Shown piece by piece: positions 1-11,763 of a stretch of DNA of 64,000 nucleotides. Source of the DNA: Allium sativum (lineage: Eukaryota > Streptophyta > Magnoliopsida > Asparagales > Amaryllidaceae); contig CM060909.1 of assembly GCA_030737875.1 (NCBI GenBank), positions 35,081,159 through 35,145,158 on the forward strand, given 5' to 3'. The notes under the pieces were generated by a model. It did no database searches. It worked only from the letters and a program-made list of their open reading frames with translations, and was not told the origin of the DNA. The position numbers were made by a program, and so were the translations under genes. The first letter of the stretch is position 1; each line of letters starts with the position of its first letter.

Positions 1-598
1 TAGACGCTCCTCAGCAACATGGCGGCTTTGTTCTTATTTATGAATGAATAGATTAGGGTTTAGTCTAGGGTCCTTTTTATAGGGTTTAAGAATTGATTAG
101 AGCCATTGATGTTGCCTGGATTGATCATAGCCATTCATCCTAAGGAGAGACCAATTAGAGCTTGCCACCTAGCCCTAATGACAAAGCAGACCACAGAAAA
201 TCGACCAACATAGAATAGGCCAGCCAGGTTAGACTGGGCTCGACCTGGTCTGGACCAGGTCGACACCCCTGTCGACAGCCCTGTCCCTGGTTAGACCAGG
301 TCGACAGCCCAGTCGACCTGGGTGCGTCAGGCGGGACTTTTTCCGCCCTGGCCCATTGGGCCCCATTTTTGTTTTCTGAGCTTATTTTATTCTGTTTGAA
401 TTTTAAATTTAATTTAGAAACTTCCGAAGGCCATATCTTCTTCATACGGACTCCGTTTTTCGAAAACTCGGACTCTATTTCGCGTATTTTTCCGAGACGA
501 ACGCAATGGCGTATCCCGTTTCCCTTAGTTATTTGATTTGAAATTAATTATACTTTAATTTGTGAATTTCACAGTTATATAATTCGCGGGGTGTTACA
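1..598 (-). repeat. 3' LTR of the chromovirus (end portion in window)
   Basis: This is the left LTR of the minus-strand element and ends with TGTTACA at 598, directly beside the polypurine tract. It carries a cluster of GTCGAC palindromes (about 258-325). Compared with the right LTR it lacks one 12-bp GTCGAC-containing unit. The 96-codon minus-strand open frame here has no retroelement similarity and recurs only because the LTR is duplicated; I treat it as non-coding. Confidence 0.92.
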
Positions 599-613
599 TT
601 CTCCCCCACTTAA
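599..613 (-). other. Polypurine tract of the chromovirus
   Basis: Read on the minus strand this is AAGTGGGGGAGAA, immediately followed by the LTR start TGTAACACCCC. This is the usual plant gypsy priming site for plus-strand DNA. Bases 614-1164 form the 3' untranslated part of the element: no coding signal, and a run of near-repeats of GCAACCACTT around 1018-1066. Confidence 0.88.
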
Positions 614-1164
614 AAGGATTTCGTCCCCGAAATCTTCAAGTTAGGAGGAATGTATATCCTAACATCCAATCATCCATCTACTCATCCATCAAACACGAGC
701 ATCCATTGTCCTTAAAAGACTTCTAATGCTTCATGATCATATGCGAAGTGTGTGTGTACATGTACTTATCTAATGCAAAATCAGGCGGTCTACTGATTCA
801 GTTGACCTCCTTAGTGCGAATTATGTAAGTGCCATGAATCCATTATGTATGCAAATTTTCCTATTCTTGATTCTACATGAGTGCACAATCATTCAATACA
901 GATGCAACATCCATATGACAACACATTAAAGTTCAACCATATACGAATGCAAACATATATGCATATGCAATATGAAGTGCCTGAGCTGATCTAAAACCTA
1001 GATTGTGTGTGTATATGCAACCACGAGCAACCACTAGCAATCACTTGCAACCACTTGCAACCATCATACCTAACATGTTTCAACTACATGTTTCCATCCA
1101 AAAAGATTCTACCTAAAAGATAAGGTCGAGGAAATATACCTAAAAAGATAGATAAAAGCGCAAC

Positions 1165-4100
1165 TTAAGGAAAAGGAAAGATCAAGGATGTACCCTCGAA
1201 CAGAAAAGGGTAGGCTGTACGGATTCTAGCTTCAGTTTCCCAAGTCGCGTCTCCCTCGGCGTCGCTCCACTGAACTTTGACGAGCTTGACTTCGCGGTTG
1301 CGTAGCTTCTTCACTTCCGTTCCTAATATGCGAGTTGGAACTTTTCTTATGGTTGCTTCGCGTTCCACTTCGGCCTCTTCGAGGATATTTGGCTCTACCA
1401 CTTCAGCAGACTCATGTAGACATTTTCGGAGATGTGAAACGTGAAAAACGTTGTGGACTCCAGCCAACTTCTCGGGTAGCTCTAATCTATAGGCCATTTT
1501 CCCAATTTTCTCGATGACAGGGAATGGCCCTACGAACCTTGGTGCTAGTTTTCTTGTGGTTCCAAATCGAACAACGTTCCTTAGCGGTGATACCTTGAGA
1601 AAAACTCTGTCTCCAACCTCAAATTCAAGGTTGGTCCTTCTCTTGTCGGCGTAGGACTTTTGTCTGTCTTGGGCCGTCTTCATCCTTCTTCGTATTAAGC
1701 CTACTTTCTCTGAAGTCTCTCGGATCATATCAGGTCCAAGTACGAGCTTATCAGTAGACTCCCACCAACAAGTGGGCGATCGGCACGGTCTTCCATATAA
1801 AGCTTCGAAGGGCGCCATTCCGATGGTTGCTTGATAGCTGTTGTTGTAGGCAAATTCCACCAAAGGAAGGTGGTCTTCCCATGTCCCTCCGAAGTCAAGG
1901 ACGCATAGTCTTAAAAGGTCTTCCAAAACTCTGTTCACTCTCTCTGTTTGGCCGTCGGTTTGGGGATGATAGGCTGTGCTCAAGCATAACTGCGTTCCTA
2001 CTGCTTCTTGCAGACTCCGCCAAAACTCACTGGTGAAGATGGGGTCTCGGTCACTAACAATGCTAGATGGTATTTCATGGAGTCGAACAATTTCCTTAAG
2101 GTAAAGTGATGCTAGGGATGAGGCAGTTCTTTTACTTTTGACAGGTAAAAAGTGGGCGCTTTTAGTAAGCCTATCCACTATTACCCAAATGCTAGTGTTG
2201 CCTCTCCTAGACCTAGGCAGCCCATCGATGAAGTCCATTGAGATGCTATCCTACTTCCACTGTGGGACCTCTAGAGGATGTAGCAGTCCGCCAGGCTTTT
2301 TCTGTTCCGCCTTAACCTGTTGGCACACCATACACTTAGAAACAAACTCCGCCACGTCCTTTTTCATGTCGTTCCAGAAGAAAGTCCTTTTTATGTCTTT
2401 GTACATTTTATCTCCGCCTGGGTGTATTGTCATCTTGGAGTGATGTGCTTCCTCGAGAACCTTCTTTACTAAATCTTTTATCTGTGGGACGCATAGTCTT
2501 CCGTCTCGCCTTAGCAAACCCCTATCGTCGATGGAGTATCGGTTGAGGTGACTTGAAGTCTCACCCCTAATTAGCCTATCAATTATTTCCACAAGCTGAG
2601 GGTCTTCGCGCTGTGCTGTCCCTACTGAATCCACTAAAGTTGGGCGCACTTCGAGAGATGCTAGCAAGCCTGGTACGAAATCGGAGGAAGGCCTAAAGTC
2701 GAAGCTGGCTATAAACTCTAGGCTTTGTCTTTCAACAAACAACGGGCTTAGGTTCAATTTCTTTCGGCTCAACGCGTCTGCCACTACGTTGCCTTTGCCC
2801 GGAGTGTAGGAGATTTCGAAATCGTACGAGGCAAGAAACTCCATCCATCTTTGTTGCCTCAAGTTAAGATCCTTCTGCGAGAAAAGATATTTCAACGATT
2901 TATGGTCAGTGTAAAGTTCGAACTTCTCACCTAGGAGATAGTGTCGCCAAGACTTGAGTGCAAAGACGATGGCGGCTAACTCAAGATCGTGGGTTGGGTA
3001 GTTCTTTTCGTGCACCTTCAACTGCCTCCCGCCATAAGCTACTACCCTTCCTTCTTGCATTAAGACGGCGCCTAGCCCGGTCCCACATGCATCCGTATAA
3101 ATAGTGAACATCTTGCTCCCATCTGGCAGCGTCAAAACTGGGGCTGTTGTGAGAGCCCTCTTCAGTCGTTGGAAAGCAAACTCGCAATCCAAGTCCCAAT
3201 TGAACACTAGATTCTTCTTGGTCAATTTCGTGAGCAGAGCTGAGATTTTCGCAAAATCCCTTATGAATTTTCGATAGAAACCCGCTAGTCCTAGAAAGCT
3301 TCGGACCACAGTTGCATTCCTTGGCGTCTTCCAATCCTGTACCGCCACTACCTTAGCAGGGTCCACTGCTAACCCTTGTTTGGATACTATGTGCCCAAGG
3401 AACCTCACCTCTTCTCTCCAAAAGTGGCATTTGGAGAATTTGGCTTTTAGTTGATGGTCTCGCAAAGTTTCCATGATTGCCCTTAAGTGTTGAGCATGTT
3501 CCTCTTCACTCTTTGAGAAGATAAGGATATCATCTACGAAGACCACTACGAATTTGTTGAGGAAATCTCTAAATACCCTACTCATCAGGTCCACGAAGTA
3601 CGCAGGTGCATTTGTCAAGCCGAAAGGCATGACAAGCCATTCAAAGAAGCCGTCTGGGGTTCTGAACGCCGTTTTATCGATGCTATCTTCAGCCACCCTT
3701 AGCTGATGAAAACCGGTTGCTAAATCGAGTTGGGAGAAAACAGACGCTCCTACAAGCTGGTCAAATAAATCGTCAATTCTAGGGAGAGGGTGCCTATTCT
3801 TTTTCGTTAGCTTGTTGATCTCCCTATAGTCAACACATAGACGGAGTGAACCATCCGCCTTTGTAGCGAACACCACCGGAGCGCCCCATTCTGAAATGCT
3901 CCTCCTAATGAACACCTTTTCTAGAAGCTCTTTAATCTGTTTACTGAGCTCTTTCCTTTCTCGTGGAGCCATGTGTCTAACGGGCAATGCAACGGGCTTT
4001 GCATTATCTACAAGATATATGCGGAAGTCTATTTCCCGCTTCAGAGGCAAGCCCTTCACCTCTTCGAAGACATCCGGATATTCCCGGACCACTTTAACTG

Positions 4101-5541
4101 ATTGCAAATTTTCAACAGAGGCATCTAGCGATTCAAGATAACTAAGCATAACCGCATATGAGGGATTACAAGAAATTTCCAAAGTATTACCGAGCTGGGT
4201 TAGGAGCCTAACAACCCTTTTCTCACAATCAAGGATGGCCCCATTACTGGATAGCCAATCCATACCCAAAATCAAACCATAACCCGAAAAGCCCAAAACA
4301 AAGGCACTACATTGAAATTCTACACTTAGAATAGAAATTTTCAATCCCAAACAGATCATAGACAAATGAGCTGGGCCCCCAATTGGGTTTGAAACAATTA
4401 AGGGGTCCTCTACCATACTAGTTTTTAGGTGCAGAGATTCTACTAAAGCAGACGAGATAAAGGAGTGTGATGCGCCAGAATCAAATAAAGTGCGAACGGG
4501 GTGATCATAAAGATAAACTACACTTTCTACAAAAGTATTTATACCTCTCTGTTGCAGAGGTGGCGCCTCCAGCACATGAACCTGTGCCCCTGGGGTGGAT
4601 CCAGCCCTCTGCCCCTGTCCTCGTTTCTTTGGGCAGTCCTTAGCCCTGTGGCCTGTCTCACCGCAAGAAAAGCACCCACCATTCTCCTTGGCCTTCTTTT
4701 TCCGGCAGTCCTTTACTAAGTGCCCCACTTTGCCACAGAAATTGCACTTCCTCTTCTCTTTGTTGCCTTTCCCGCCCCTCTTAAAGTCTGTCTTCTTGGG
4801 CTGCAAACCCTCTTTCTTCCCTTGAGAGCTTTCTGCCTTCGTCTCCTTCTTGCTCTTATCCTCTTCATTCAGCAATGCCATTTGCACCAATCTTTCATAC
4901 GTGGCTCCCACGGGTATATGGGTCATGGCCAAACTGTGTAATGGCTCATTCAACCCTTTGACGAAACGGAGAGCCTTCTTGTGCGGGGTGTTGACTAGGT
5001 CAAGCCCAAACCTAGCCAGCTCATCAAACTGATTCACATACTCTCTGACTGTCTTGTCCCCTTGTTTAAGAAATAAGAATTTTTCCAACTGCAAACTTCT
5101 TTCTGCATCTGAGAGGAATTTAGTCTCAAACCTTGCCCTAAAGTCCTCCCATGTCTCCACTGGTCTTTCAGCATTAGTGACTTCCCACCAGTAGGAAGCC
5201 TCGCCCTTCAATAGCCACACTGCCAATTGTACTTTTTGTCTATCCTCTACCTCAAAGATGATGAATAGGTCCTCAGTTTCTTTCAGCCAATTTCTAGCTG
5301 CCACGAAGGACTCAGTTCCATGGAAATCCCTTCCTCCTATAGCTTTAAAATCTTTACATATCTTAGCAAAAGTGTTTCCCCGAGGAGGAGGTGGAGGAAA
5401 AGGTGCCGCTGCAGCTGGATGATTTCCGGCAGCTGGGGGCGGAGGAATGGTAGGACCTGGCTGAGTGGCCCTTGCTTCTAAGAACCGTCTAAACCAACCA
5501 GGTATTGGCACCCCTTCCGGCAAGTTAAGATCTTCGGACAT
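1165..5541 (-). pseudogene. Chromovirus gag-pol polyprotein, one in-frame stop
   Basis: One frame of about 1458 codons is interrupted only by TAG at 2251-2253, where related elements have Trp after PQWK. Order on the minus strand: retrotransposon gag; two CCHC knuckles ([14 protein letters not shown] near 4709-4750, [14 protein letters not shown] near 4643-4684); aspartic protease [11 protein letters not shown] (about 4460-4490); reverse transcriptase with FVDDILIFS (about 3520-3545); RNase H with [12 protein letters not shown] (about 3065-3100); integrase HHCC finger (about 2300-2440); core with [15 protein letters not shown] and DGQTERVN supplying D, D and E; and a chromodomain ending ATWE...AYPFLF (about 1190-1330). 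The start at 5541 follows a leader of about 180 nt after the primer site. The stop splits the integrase between zinc finger and catalytic core, so integration function would need readthrough, help in trans, or reversion. Whether the stop is a sequencing error cannot be told here. Confidence 0.93.
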
Positions 5542-5717
5542 GCTGAAACAAAAAGGATAGATTCAAAACGAAGGATAAGAGATAGTACCTATGGCTTTGG
5601 GGAGGGGACTTTGCCTTTTTAAAATAAAATAACATTTTTCTTTTAAAAATGCTTCTTTAAATTTCTTTTTTTTGAAAATAATTTTTCAAAACTTTTTATC
5701 TTATCTGGTAAACCTAT

Positions 5718-5729
5718 GCTCTGATACCA
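5718..5729 (-). other. Primer binding site (initiator tRNA-Met)
   Basis: The minus strand reads TGGTATCAGAGC, the standard complement to the 3' end of plant initiator tRNA-Met, two bases after the LTR end. It fixes the 5' LTR boundary at 5732. Bases 5542-5717 are the untranslated leader. Confidence 0.92.
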
Positions 5730-5731
5730 AG

Positions 5732-8700
5732 TGAAACACCCCACCTCCGTTAGGGTCACTCTCAAAGGGAATGCCCTAATTTTGGTGGAGGTTTATAAGT
5801 ATAAGTCACAGATATACAAGACAGATATAAGAACACATATTTGTAAACAGCGGAAAAACAACAACTTTTATTTCATAAAAGCAAATACGTGTTACAAAAC
5901 ATCACCATGATTGTCTTACATCTTTTTTCCAAAAACATAACATAACATAACACTTTCATGATCTGTCTTGAGTACATTATTTAAAGAAGCATAAATAAAA
6001 CATAGATAAACTGCAAAAGTCCCCATAGTGGATTGTCCAAAGCCATAGTTCAAAACAGGAAAGTCCAAGCAATACATTTCTCTTCTTCAAGCTGGATGTT
6101 AAGGTTGGTCAAGTTGCTGTGTTCCCTCCCTGTGGACCTGGGGGGGGGGAACGGAAGAAAAGAAGACGAAAGAAAAGTAGAGTCAGACATAAAGCCTGAG
6201 TAAGTCTAGTACTATTTTGTCTATGAATAAAGAACTGGGTATGATAAGTATAAACAAGAAGTGGGCATGCACTATAAACTTGGTTAAGTTGTCTAGGGTC
6301 GAATATACTATCGTACCCCCTGTTAATCTCTGAACCCATATAAACTAGTTTCCAACTGGCACCCCATAATCAGGGTGATGTGATCCATTCTATGATGATC
6401 GGCTCCTACTCGCATAGTTACATGTGTCTTACGGCCCCCGATGTTGTAGTTACCTATGCTTGTCCCACCATGGGGTGTATCAAGTCCCATGGTGGCGGCC
6501 CGACACAACCTTAGAATGCACAGGTATGCTACTGGTGTCCAGTGCCTTATTTTTCTGCGCCGGAGTGTGTGCACGCCCGCACCCCGTTAGAACCTACACT
6601 GCTACACCCCCGCCGTCGATTTGACCTCTTACAATCAGCCCAGTAATCGTGCCCCACCCTGCCTAGTTTCAGGGTATCCTGATACACCTTCTAGGGTTAC
6701 TGCTGAAAAGGGTCCCCCGTTACTAGGTTTTCTATCTCTAGCCAACATGCTAAGTTGGTTAAGTGTTTTATAACCTAACCCCCACCAGTCCGTTTAGTTT
6801 AGCATGTTCCATTTTGATTAAGTCTTTAGTTCACTTAATCCTAACAATCCTGACTCAGCCTTAATTGTCTTATTAAGGCCCTGACCTCTCACATTAGACA
6901 GGTATTGTTGTGGCTGCCTGTTGCCGGTTGGTTCCGGGCAGTCTTACGCCACAACTCAGTCTAACCTCGGGTCCTTATTGGGCTCCATGTTTAACCTCTC
7001 ACATTGGATAGGTATTGTTGTGACTACTGGACAGCCGGGCGGTTCCGGGCAGGTTTACATCACAACTCAATCCAACCTCGGGTTAAACACATCGTATGTT
7101 CTACATTTACATATTTTGTCTTTCTTCCTTATTTTCTTATATGTAAATATTTGCGGCCAATTATTAAGTTAATGGTGTAAAGGTTACACCAATCATGGGC
7201 CCAACCCATACTTGAATTTGGGCCCTTCTATTTTATATTTTCATTCATTAGTAATTTTAACCCAACGTTATTTTCCCCCGTTTAACACGTCCGTTTATTA
7301 TATATATGTTGGGCTTAGCCTTTTAAAGCCCAACTTAGCCATGCGAAAAGGGGAGGCTTAAAACATGATCACATACACAAAGAGGGGAAGGTGAGCGCAT
7401 TAACTTGCAATATGACGTTGGAAATACAAAATAGAAACTGGTGTACTTGCATATATACTTTGGTCATAAAGCATAGGTGACATGAATCAAACCATGTAAA
7501 CTTAAGATAAGAATCTAAATTAGGTGTCACATTGTCTTAACTACAACATAGACCTATGTTCTCATTTAGGCATAATGTCAAACATAAACAAGTCATGTTC
7601 ATAAGGTTTCTACATGTTTACAAAGGGGATACTTTGTTACTAACACAAAAGCATAGTTCAACTTAATCATGATTTAAGTCTAATCACATAACGATGGTAT
7701 AAGTATACTTATGCATAAATATTCCTAAACATGGTGTTTGCTTTAAACTTGCAAAAAGGGATTTTTGAGTCTAACCTAGCCATGTCTCACATATGTCATC
7801 ATATAATTCTTGCTAACAATATAGAACTAACATGGTCAAATATCAATCATAGCCTAGTCATATTCATAAGTTTGCACATAGGTTTTCTAATACAAAGCAT
7901 GGCTTAATACATAGACCATGATGCCCAATTATCAACATAATTTCATATGGATTATAACAACCTAAACTTATTCCAATTTCCTCACAAAAATGATGTTTGT
8001 GTAAAAATACACATTATGATGGCATAGTAGCAAAACCCCAAACTTGCATGATTTTCAATTTAACAACTACATACATGTAGCTTCAACATAAATTACATAT
8101 TTTGCGAATATCCAAACGTCATACTTGCATAAAACTACCGCATGTAGTTTTTCATAATGAATAACATAATTCAAGAATATCCAAACGTATACAATATTCC
8201 AACGCACAAATATGAATTATTTTATCGCCACAAATCAAGTATACATATCAACACAATTATTTGTTCATACCAAAATAATACTCTACTTACAATGGTTGCG
8301 GCGAATTCTCTAATTTAGGAATAAGAAGATGCGGTTTGATTTGATTTGCTTGAATTGCTTTAGGCTTTAGAATTTTCCTCCTAATCTTCTCTCCAATTTG
8401 GTGGCTACTCCTAGACGCTCCTCAGCAACATGGCGGCTTTGTTCTTATTTATGAATGAATAGATTAGGGTTTAGTCTAGGGTCCTTTTTATAGGGTTTAA
8501 GAATTGATTAGAGCCATTGATGTTGCCTGGATTGATCATAGCCATTCATCCTAAGGAGAGACCAATTAGAGCTTTCCACCTAGCCCTAATGACAAAGCAG
8601 ACCACAGAAAATCGACCAACATAGAATAGGCCAGCCAGGTTAGACTGGGCTCGACCTGGTCTGGACCAGGTCGACACCCCTGTCGACAGCCCTGTCGACA

Positions 8701-9021
8701 GGCCTGTCCCTGGTTAGACCAGGTCGACAGCCCAGTCGACCTGGGTGCGTCAGGCGGGACTTTTTCCGCCCTGGCCCATTGGGCCCCATTTTTGTTTTCT
8801 GAGCTTATTTTATTCTGTTTGAATTTTAAATTTAATTTAGAAACTTCCGAAGGCCATATCTTCTTCATACGGACTCCGTTTTTCGAAAACTCGGACTCTA
8901 TTTCGCGTATTTTTTTGAGACGAACGCAATGGCGTATCCCGTTTCCCTTAGTTCTTTGATTTGAAATTAATTATACTTTAATTTGTGAATTTCACAGTTA
9001 TATAATTCGCGGGGTGTTACA
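5732..9021 (-). repeat. 5' LTR of the chromovirus, 3290 bp
   Basis: It is bounded by TGAAACACCCC and GGGGTGTTACA, an imperfect inverted repeat with TG/CA ends. The interior is AT-rich and without coding signals. It contains a roughly 95-bp imperfect direct duplication (about 6893-7080) and the GTCGAC palindrome cluster (about 8672-8740). Minus-strand open frames inside (for example 8566-8868) look like chance. Confidence 0.9.
6893..7080. repeat. Imperfect ~95-bp tandem duplication inside the LTR
   Basis: The block CAGGTATTGTTGTGGC...CAACTCAGTCTAACCTCGG is followed by TAGGTATTGTTGTGAC...CAACTCAATCCAACCTCGG. Each copy contains GGTTCCGGGCAG flanked by TTGTTGTG / CACAAC, which could pair as a hairpin. 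The same two-copy block, reverse-complemented, occurs in the related LTR at about 60465-60665. Confidence 0.8.
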
Positions 9022-10534
9022 CGGTGGCTTCGATTTTGTTGTGGATTTAGGGTTTTTTCCTCTCTTGCCTAATGAATGGCTGCGAGTTCGGAATGGTTAC
9101 TTGTTTTGTGGGATTCAGGGGTTTTAATTTTTTTAGTGGTGCGGGTATTAGCATTTCGTGTCTGTGAGTTCCTTTGAGTGGTGCAGGTTTTCAATTAAAA
9201 TATAATATAATAATTATAATTGTGCTTAACTAATTACAAGGTTAATATGCATTTTAACTTAATGAACTTAGTTTCGGACCAGACGAATATTTCTCAGATA
9301 CGAATACATACATATCTGCACATATCTGCATCTGCATTGATGGTTATCCGTTTGGTCTTAATCAACGTAATATTTAATTTTCCATATACTTTAGTAAATA
9401 AAATGGTTATCATTTACAATTTTATATAAGTAAAAAGTTTACTATATATATACATATATTTGTTGCTTAAAACTATTTTTCCTAACGTACCATTTTAGTA
9501 CCATAATTGATATATAACGAACCAGAATTTTTTGTTTATTTGTTTAGATTTACTATCATTAAAATTTTACTTTTAAATTTTACTATTTAAATAGTCGGTT
9601 TATTAATAATTATCCATTTTTACTAATAATCAATAATTACAATTATTTAATTGTGAAGTGTTTATAAATTTTTATTTCAAATTTATGATTTATTTCCTGC
9701 CAAACAATAATTGGTTTTATAAAATTTATGATTTATTTCAAATTTATTCAAGCTAATTTCAAATTTTTAAATTTCGAAATATAAAATATAATTATCAACT
9801 ATAATTATAAAATATAAGTATCAACTATAATTATCACCTGTAGCCATTATATTCAATTATTCAAAATTAATTATTGAATACTAGATATCATTTCATAAGT
9901 ATTAAATTTTATTATTAAATATTAAATAATTATTATAATAAATTGATATTTTCATTATTTAGGGGAATAATTATAAAAGAACTATTTAAAACTTTGGGAT
10001 TTAGCGTAAAATATACTGGCATACTGACTGAAATTTGTGATGAAAGTAGTAGACTTAATTAAGAATTTAGTAATTACATTGGTTATGTGCAAAGATTATT
10101 TTGCTAATTCTAAATAAGCAATGATTATAAGTTATTTAATATAGAACGTAAATTATTATTTATTATTACTTATAAATCATTAATTAGAAAAAAATTGATT
10201 ATTAATTATTGAACATGTTAATGATTATTCAAAAATAGTACTAAAGTATATCTTAGAAAAATAATGTAAACATGTCTTGCAAATCTGTTGGAATTCTGCT
10301 GCAAAATAGCTTCAATAAATATTCGTCTGTATTCCGCCTGGATTTGCAGCGGAAAATAGCGGTAGTAATTTTCTGTCGGTAATTGACGTAATTTGTCACG
10401 GCTTAGTGAGGGATGACAGAAGACGACGGTAATAAATAAAAGAAAAAAAAAAGTTGAAAAAACAAAAAACTATCCCTTGCAAATCACATGGAAATCCGTC
10501 GTAAATTAATGACAGAAATTTCCGCTTTTAAATA
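9022..10534. other. AT-rich spacer without recognised genes
   Basis: Bases 9022-9200 are less AT-rich and include ATTTAGGGTTTTTTCC, reminiscent of a telo-box/5'-UTR, but no supported gene follows. From 9200 to about 10260 it is strongly AT-rich with many short A/T runs. Bases about 10262-10534 contain repeated CCGTCG/TTTCCGC-type motifs typical of CACTA subterminal regions. Confidence 0.6.
10262..10534. mobile_element. Subterminal part of a CACTA-like element, split by the Tat insertion
   Basis: This segment carries GGAATTCTGCTGC, TTTGCAGCGG, AAATCCGTCGTAAAT and similar repeats. Removing the Tat element (10535-24380 plus one AAATA) joins it to 24386-24416, which ends in GTTTTCTTGTAGTG. That is the reverse complement of CACTACAAGAAAAC, a common plant CACTA terminus. 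I did not find the matching left terminus between 9022 and 10262, so this is probably a truncated end. The start position is approximate. Confidence 0.5.
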
Positions 10535-11261
10535 TGTTAGATCAAAATTTGGCTCTAACACCCAAATTGTTCTGATTCATAGGGAATTATAACTGAAAAA
10601 TGAGGAAAAAGCAGAAAACACACACGGTTTATAGTGGTTCGGCGTTAACGAGCCTACGTCCACTTTATATGCTATTGATTATACTTTGGATGCTAGTACA
10701 ACCAATGATTTTTCTCAAACTCACTCTTACAATTACGATTTCTCAAAGTTATCTCGAAGTAAATCTGGTATGAAATAGTGGTATGACAGTAATGGTGGAA
10801 TCAATCCTTAAAACTGCCAAAAGATCCTGAAAAATGCCAAGTTCTGGGCAATATATAGCTGATTTCTTCAGGCGGATCGCGGTCATACGTGGCCCACATC
10901 CCGAGGATCTCGGACTGGTTTGTAGCTTAAGGAAGAATTAGTCAATATGACAGTTGTGGACAAGTGTCGCGAGATCCTGCCTTCTCGGATCGTGAATGAC
11001 TCGGTCTTGACCTTCAACTTGGTATCTGGAATCGGATCGCCTCGTGGTGAAGAGGAGAAGACGGGTCAAGGCTACAGGTACAGATCGGATAGAGGTTACG
11101 AGGGGCGATCGGGTTGCATACTGGCGCAGCGATCCGGGGGAGTGTCACGATTCGGGGATGATAATATGACCATGATCGAATGCTCGAGGGGTCGGACCCT
11201 TAAAGACTCATATTTCCTTTTCTTTTGGACTTTGGTAGCTAGGTCGAAAAGCTAGCCAACA
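10535..11261 (-). repeat. 3' LTR of the Tat element
   Basis: It begins TGTTAGATCAAAA and ends AGCTAGCCAACA, exactly as in 23654-24380, and is preceded by the AAATA target duplication. The 102-codon plus-strand open frame inside (10947-11255) has a near-identical counterpart in the other LTR and no recognisable domain; most likely non-coding. Confidence 0.94.
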
Positions 11262-11274
11262 TTTTGCCCCCTCG
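11262..11274 (-). other. Polypurine tract of the Tat element
   Basis: The minus strand reads CGAGGGGGCAAAA directly before the 3' LTR start TGTTGGCTAGC. Confidence 0.8.
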
Positions 11275-11684
11275 AAGTATGTTTTATCGATGATGGAACA
11301 TGCTTCGGAATTTTTGAACTGTCTTTTCCTGAAGTGATGCGAATCAAAGGTCGTACCCGTTCGTTCGTATCGTCGTGTCGTTTTAAAGAGTTGCATTCCC
11401 TGATTAGTATATATATCCAGATATACCATCGATTATTTCTTCATTCGTCAGATAACCTTCTATTTTGCGATCTTTTGGAGATTTCATCGCAAGATTGTCG
11501 GGTGATTGTCAGGTAAAACTTTTTTAATCCTTTAAACTTCGTTTATATTCTTCTATTAATGATCATTATTGGGTTCGGATCATCGTTATGTGGTGCAGAT
11601 CGTGGAAAGGAGGCTCTTCGTGATCCATCATTCAGATGGGTCTTCAGTGAAGCAGGTCGCGCCCCTTTCTCCGATGGGCTTGGA

Positions 11685-11763
11685 CACGTGGCCCACCAAG
11701 GCCCCCATGGTTTGATCGAGACAAAAAAGGGAAGATTAACGGTCACGAACCCATCTATATAAA
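11685..11763 (+). promoter_or_regulatory. Putative promoter of the antisense gene: G-box and TATA box
   Basis: GACACGTGGCCC at 11683-11694 contains the G-box/ABRE core CACGTG (11685-11690). A strong TATA box, TATATAAA (11756-11763), lies about 66 bp downstream, followed at about 11770-11815 by a CT-rich stretch typical of plant core promoters and transcription starts. The spacing and orientation suit the plus-strand gene starting at 12618, with a leader of about 0.8 kb that could hold an intron (AAAG|GTAATG near 11889). Activity is inferred, not shown. Confidence 0.6.

Larger units (their letters stand above)
1..9021 (-). mobile_element. Tekay-like chromovirus (Ty3/gypsy LTR retrotransposon), left LTR truncated by window edge
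   Basis: The sequence at 1-598 recurs at about 8413-9021, and both copies end in the same GGGGTGTTACA. Between them lie, on the minus strand, a tRNA-iMet primer site, a single gag-pol frame with a C-terminal chromodomain, and a polypurine tract. The right LTR runs 5732-9021 (3290 bp) between TGAAACACCCC and GGGGTGTTACA, so the left LTR should start about 2.7 kb before the window. Long LTRs, a single gag-pol frame and a chromodomain fit the Tekay/Del lineage (family knowledge). I counted four base differences plus one 12-bp indel over the shared 598 bp, so the insertion is young. The right flank is CGGTG (9022-9026); the matching left duplication lies outside the window. Confidence 0.93.

Noticed and set aside
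155..445. 96-codon minus-strand open frame and its near copy at 8566-8868
   Set aside because: Both lie in LTRs and are duplicates by LTR structure; no domain, and they differ by the 12-bp repeat unit.
4501..5032. Several plus-strand open frames of 60-76 codons
   Set aside because: Antisense to the gag coding region and without any motif; shadows of the minus-strand gene.
9022..9200. Start of a host gene next to the chromovirus
   Set aside because: A telo-box-like GATTTAGGGTTTTTT and an ATG occur, but no sustained frame or splice-supported exon follows.
10947..11255. 102-codon plus-strand frame, repeated at 24057-24374
   Set aside because: It lies within the Tat LTRs; similarity between the two copies is explained by LTR duplication, not by coding constraint.
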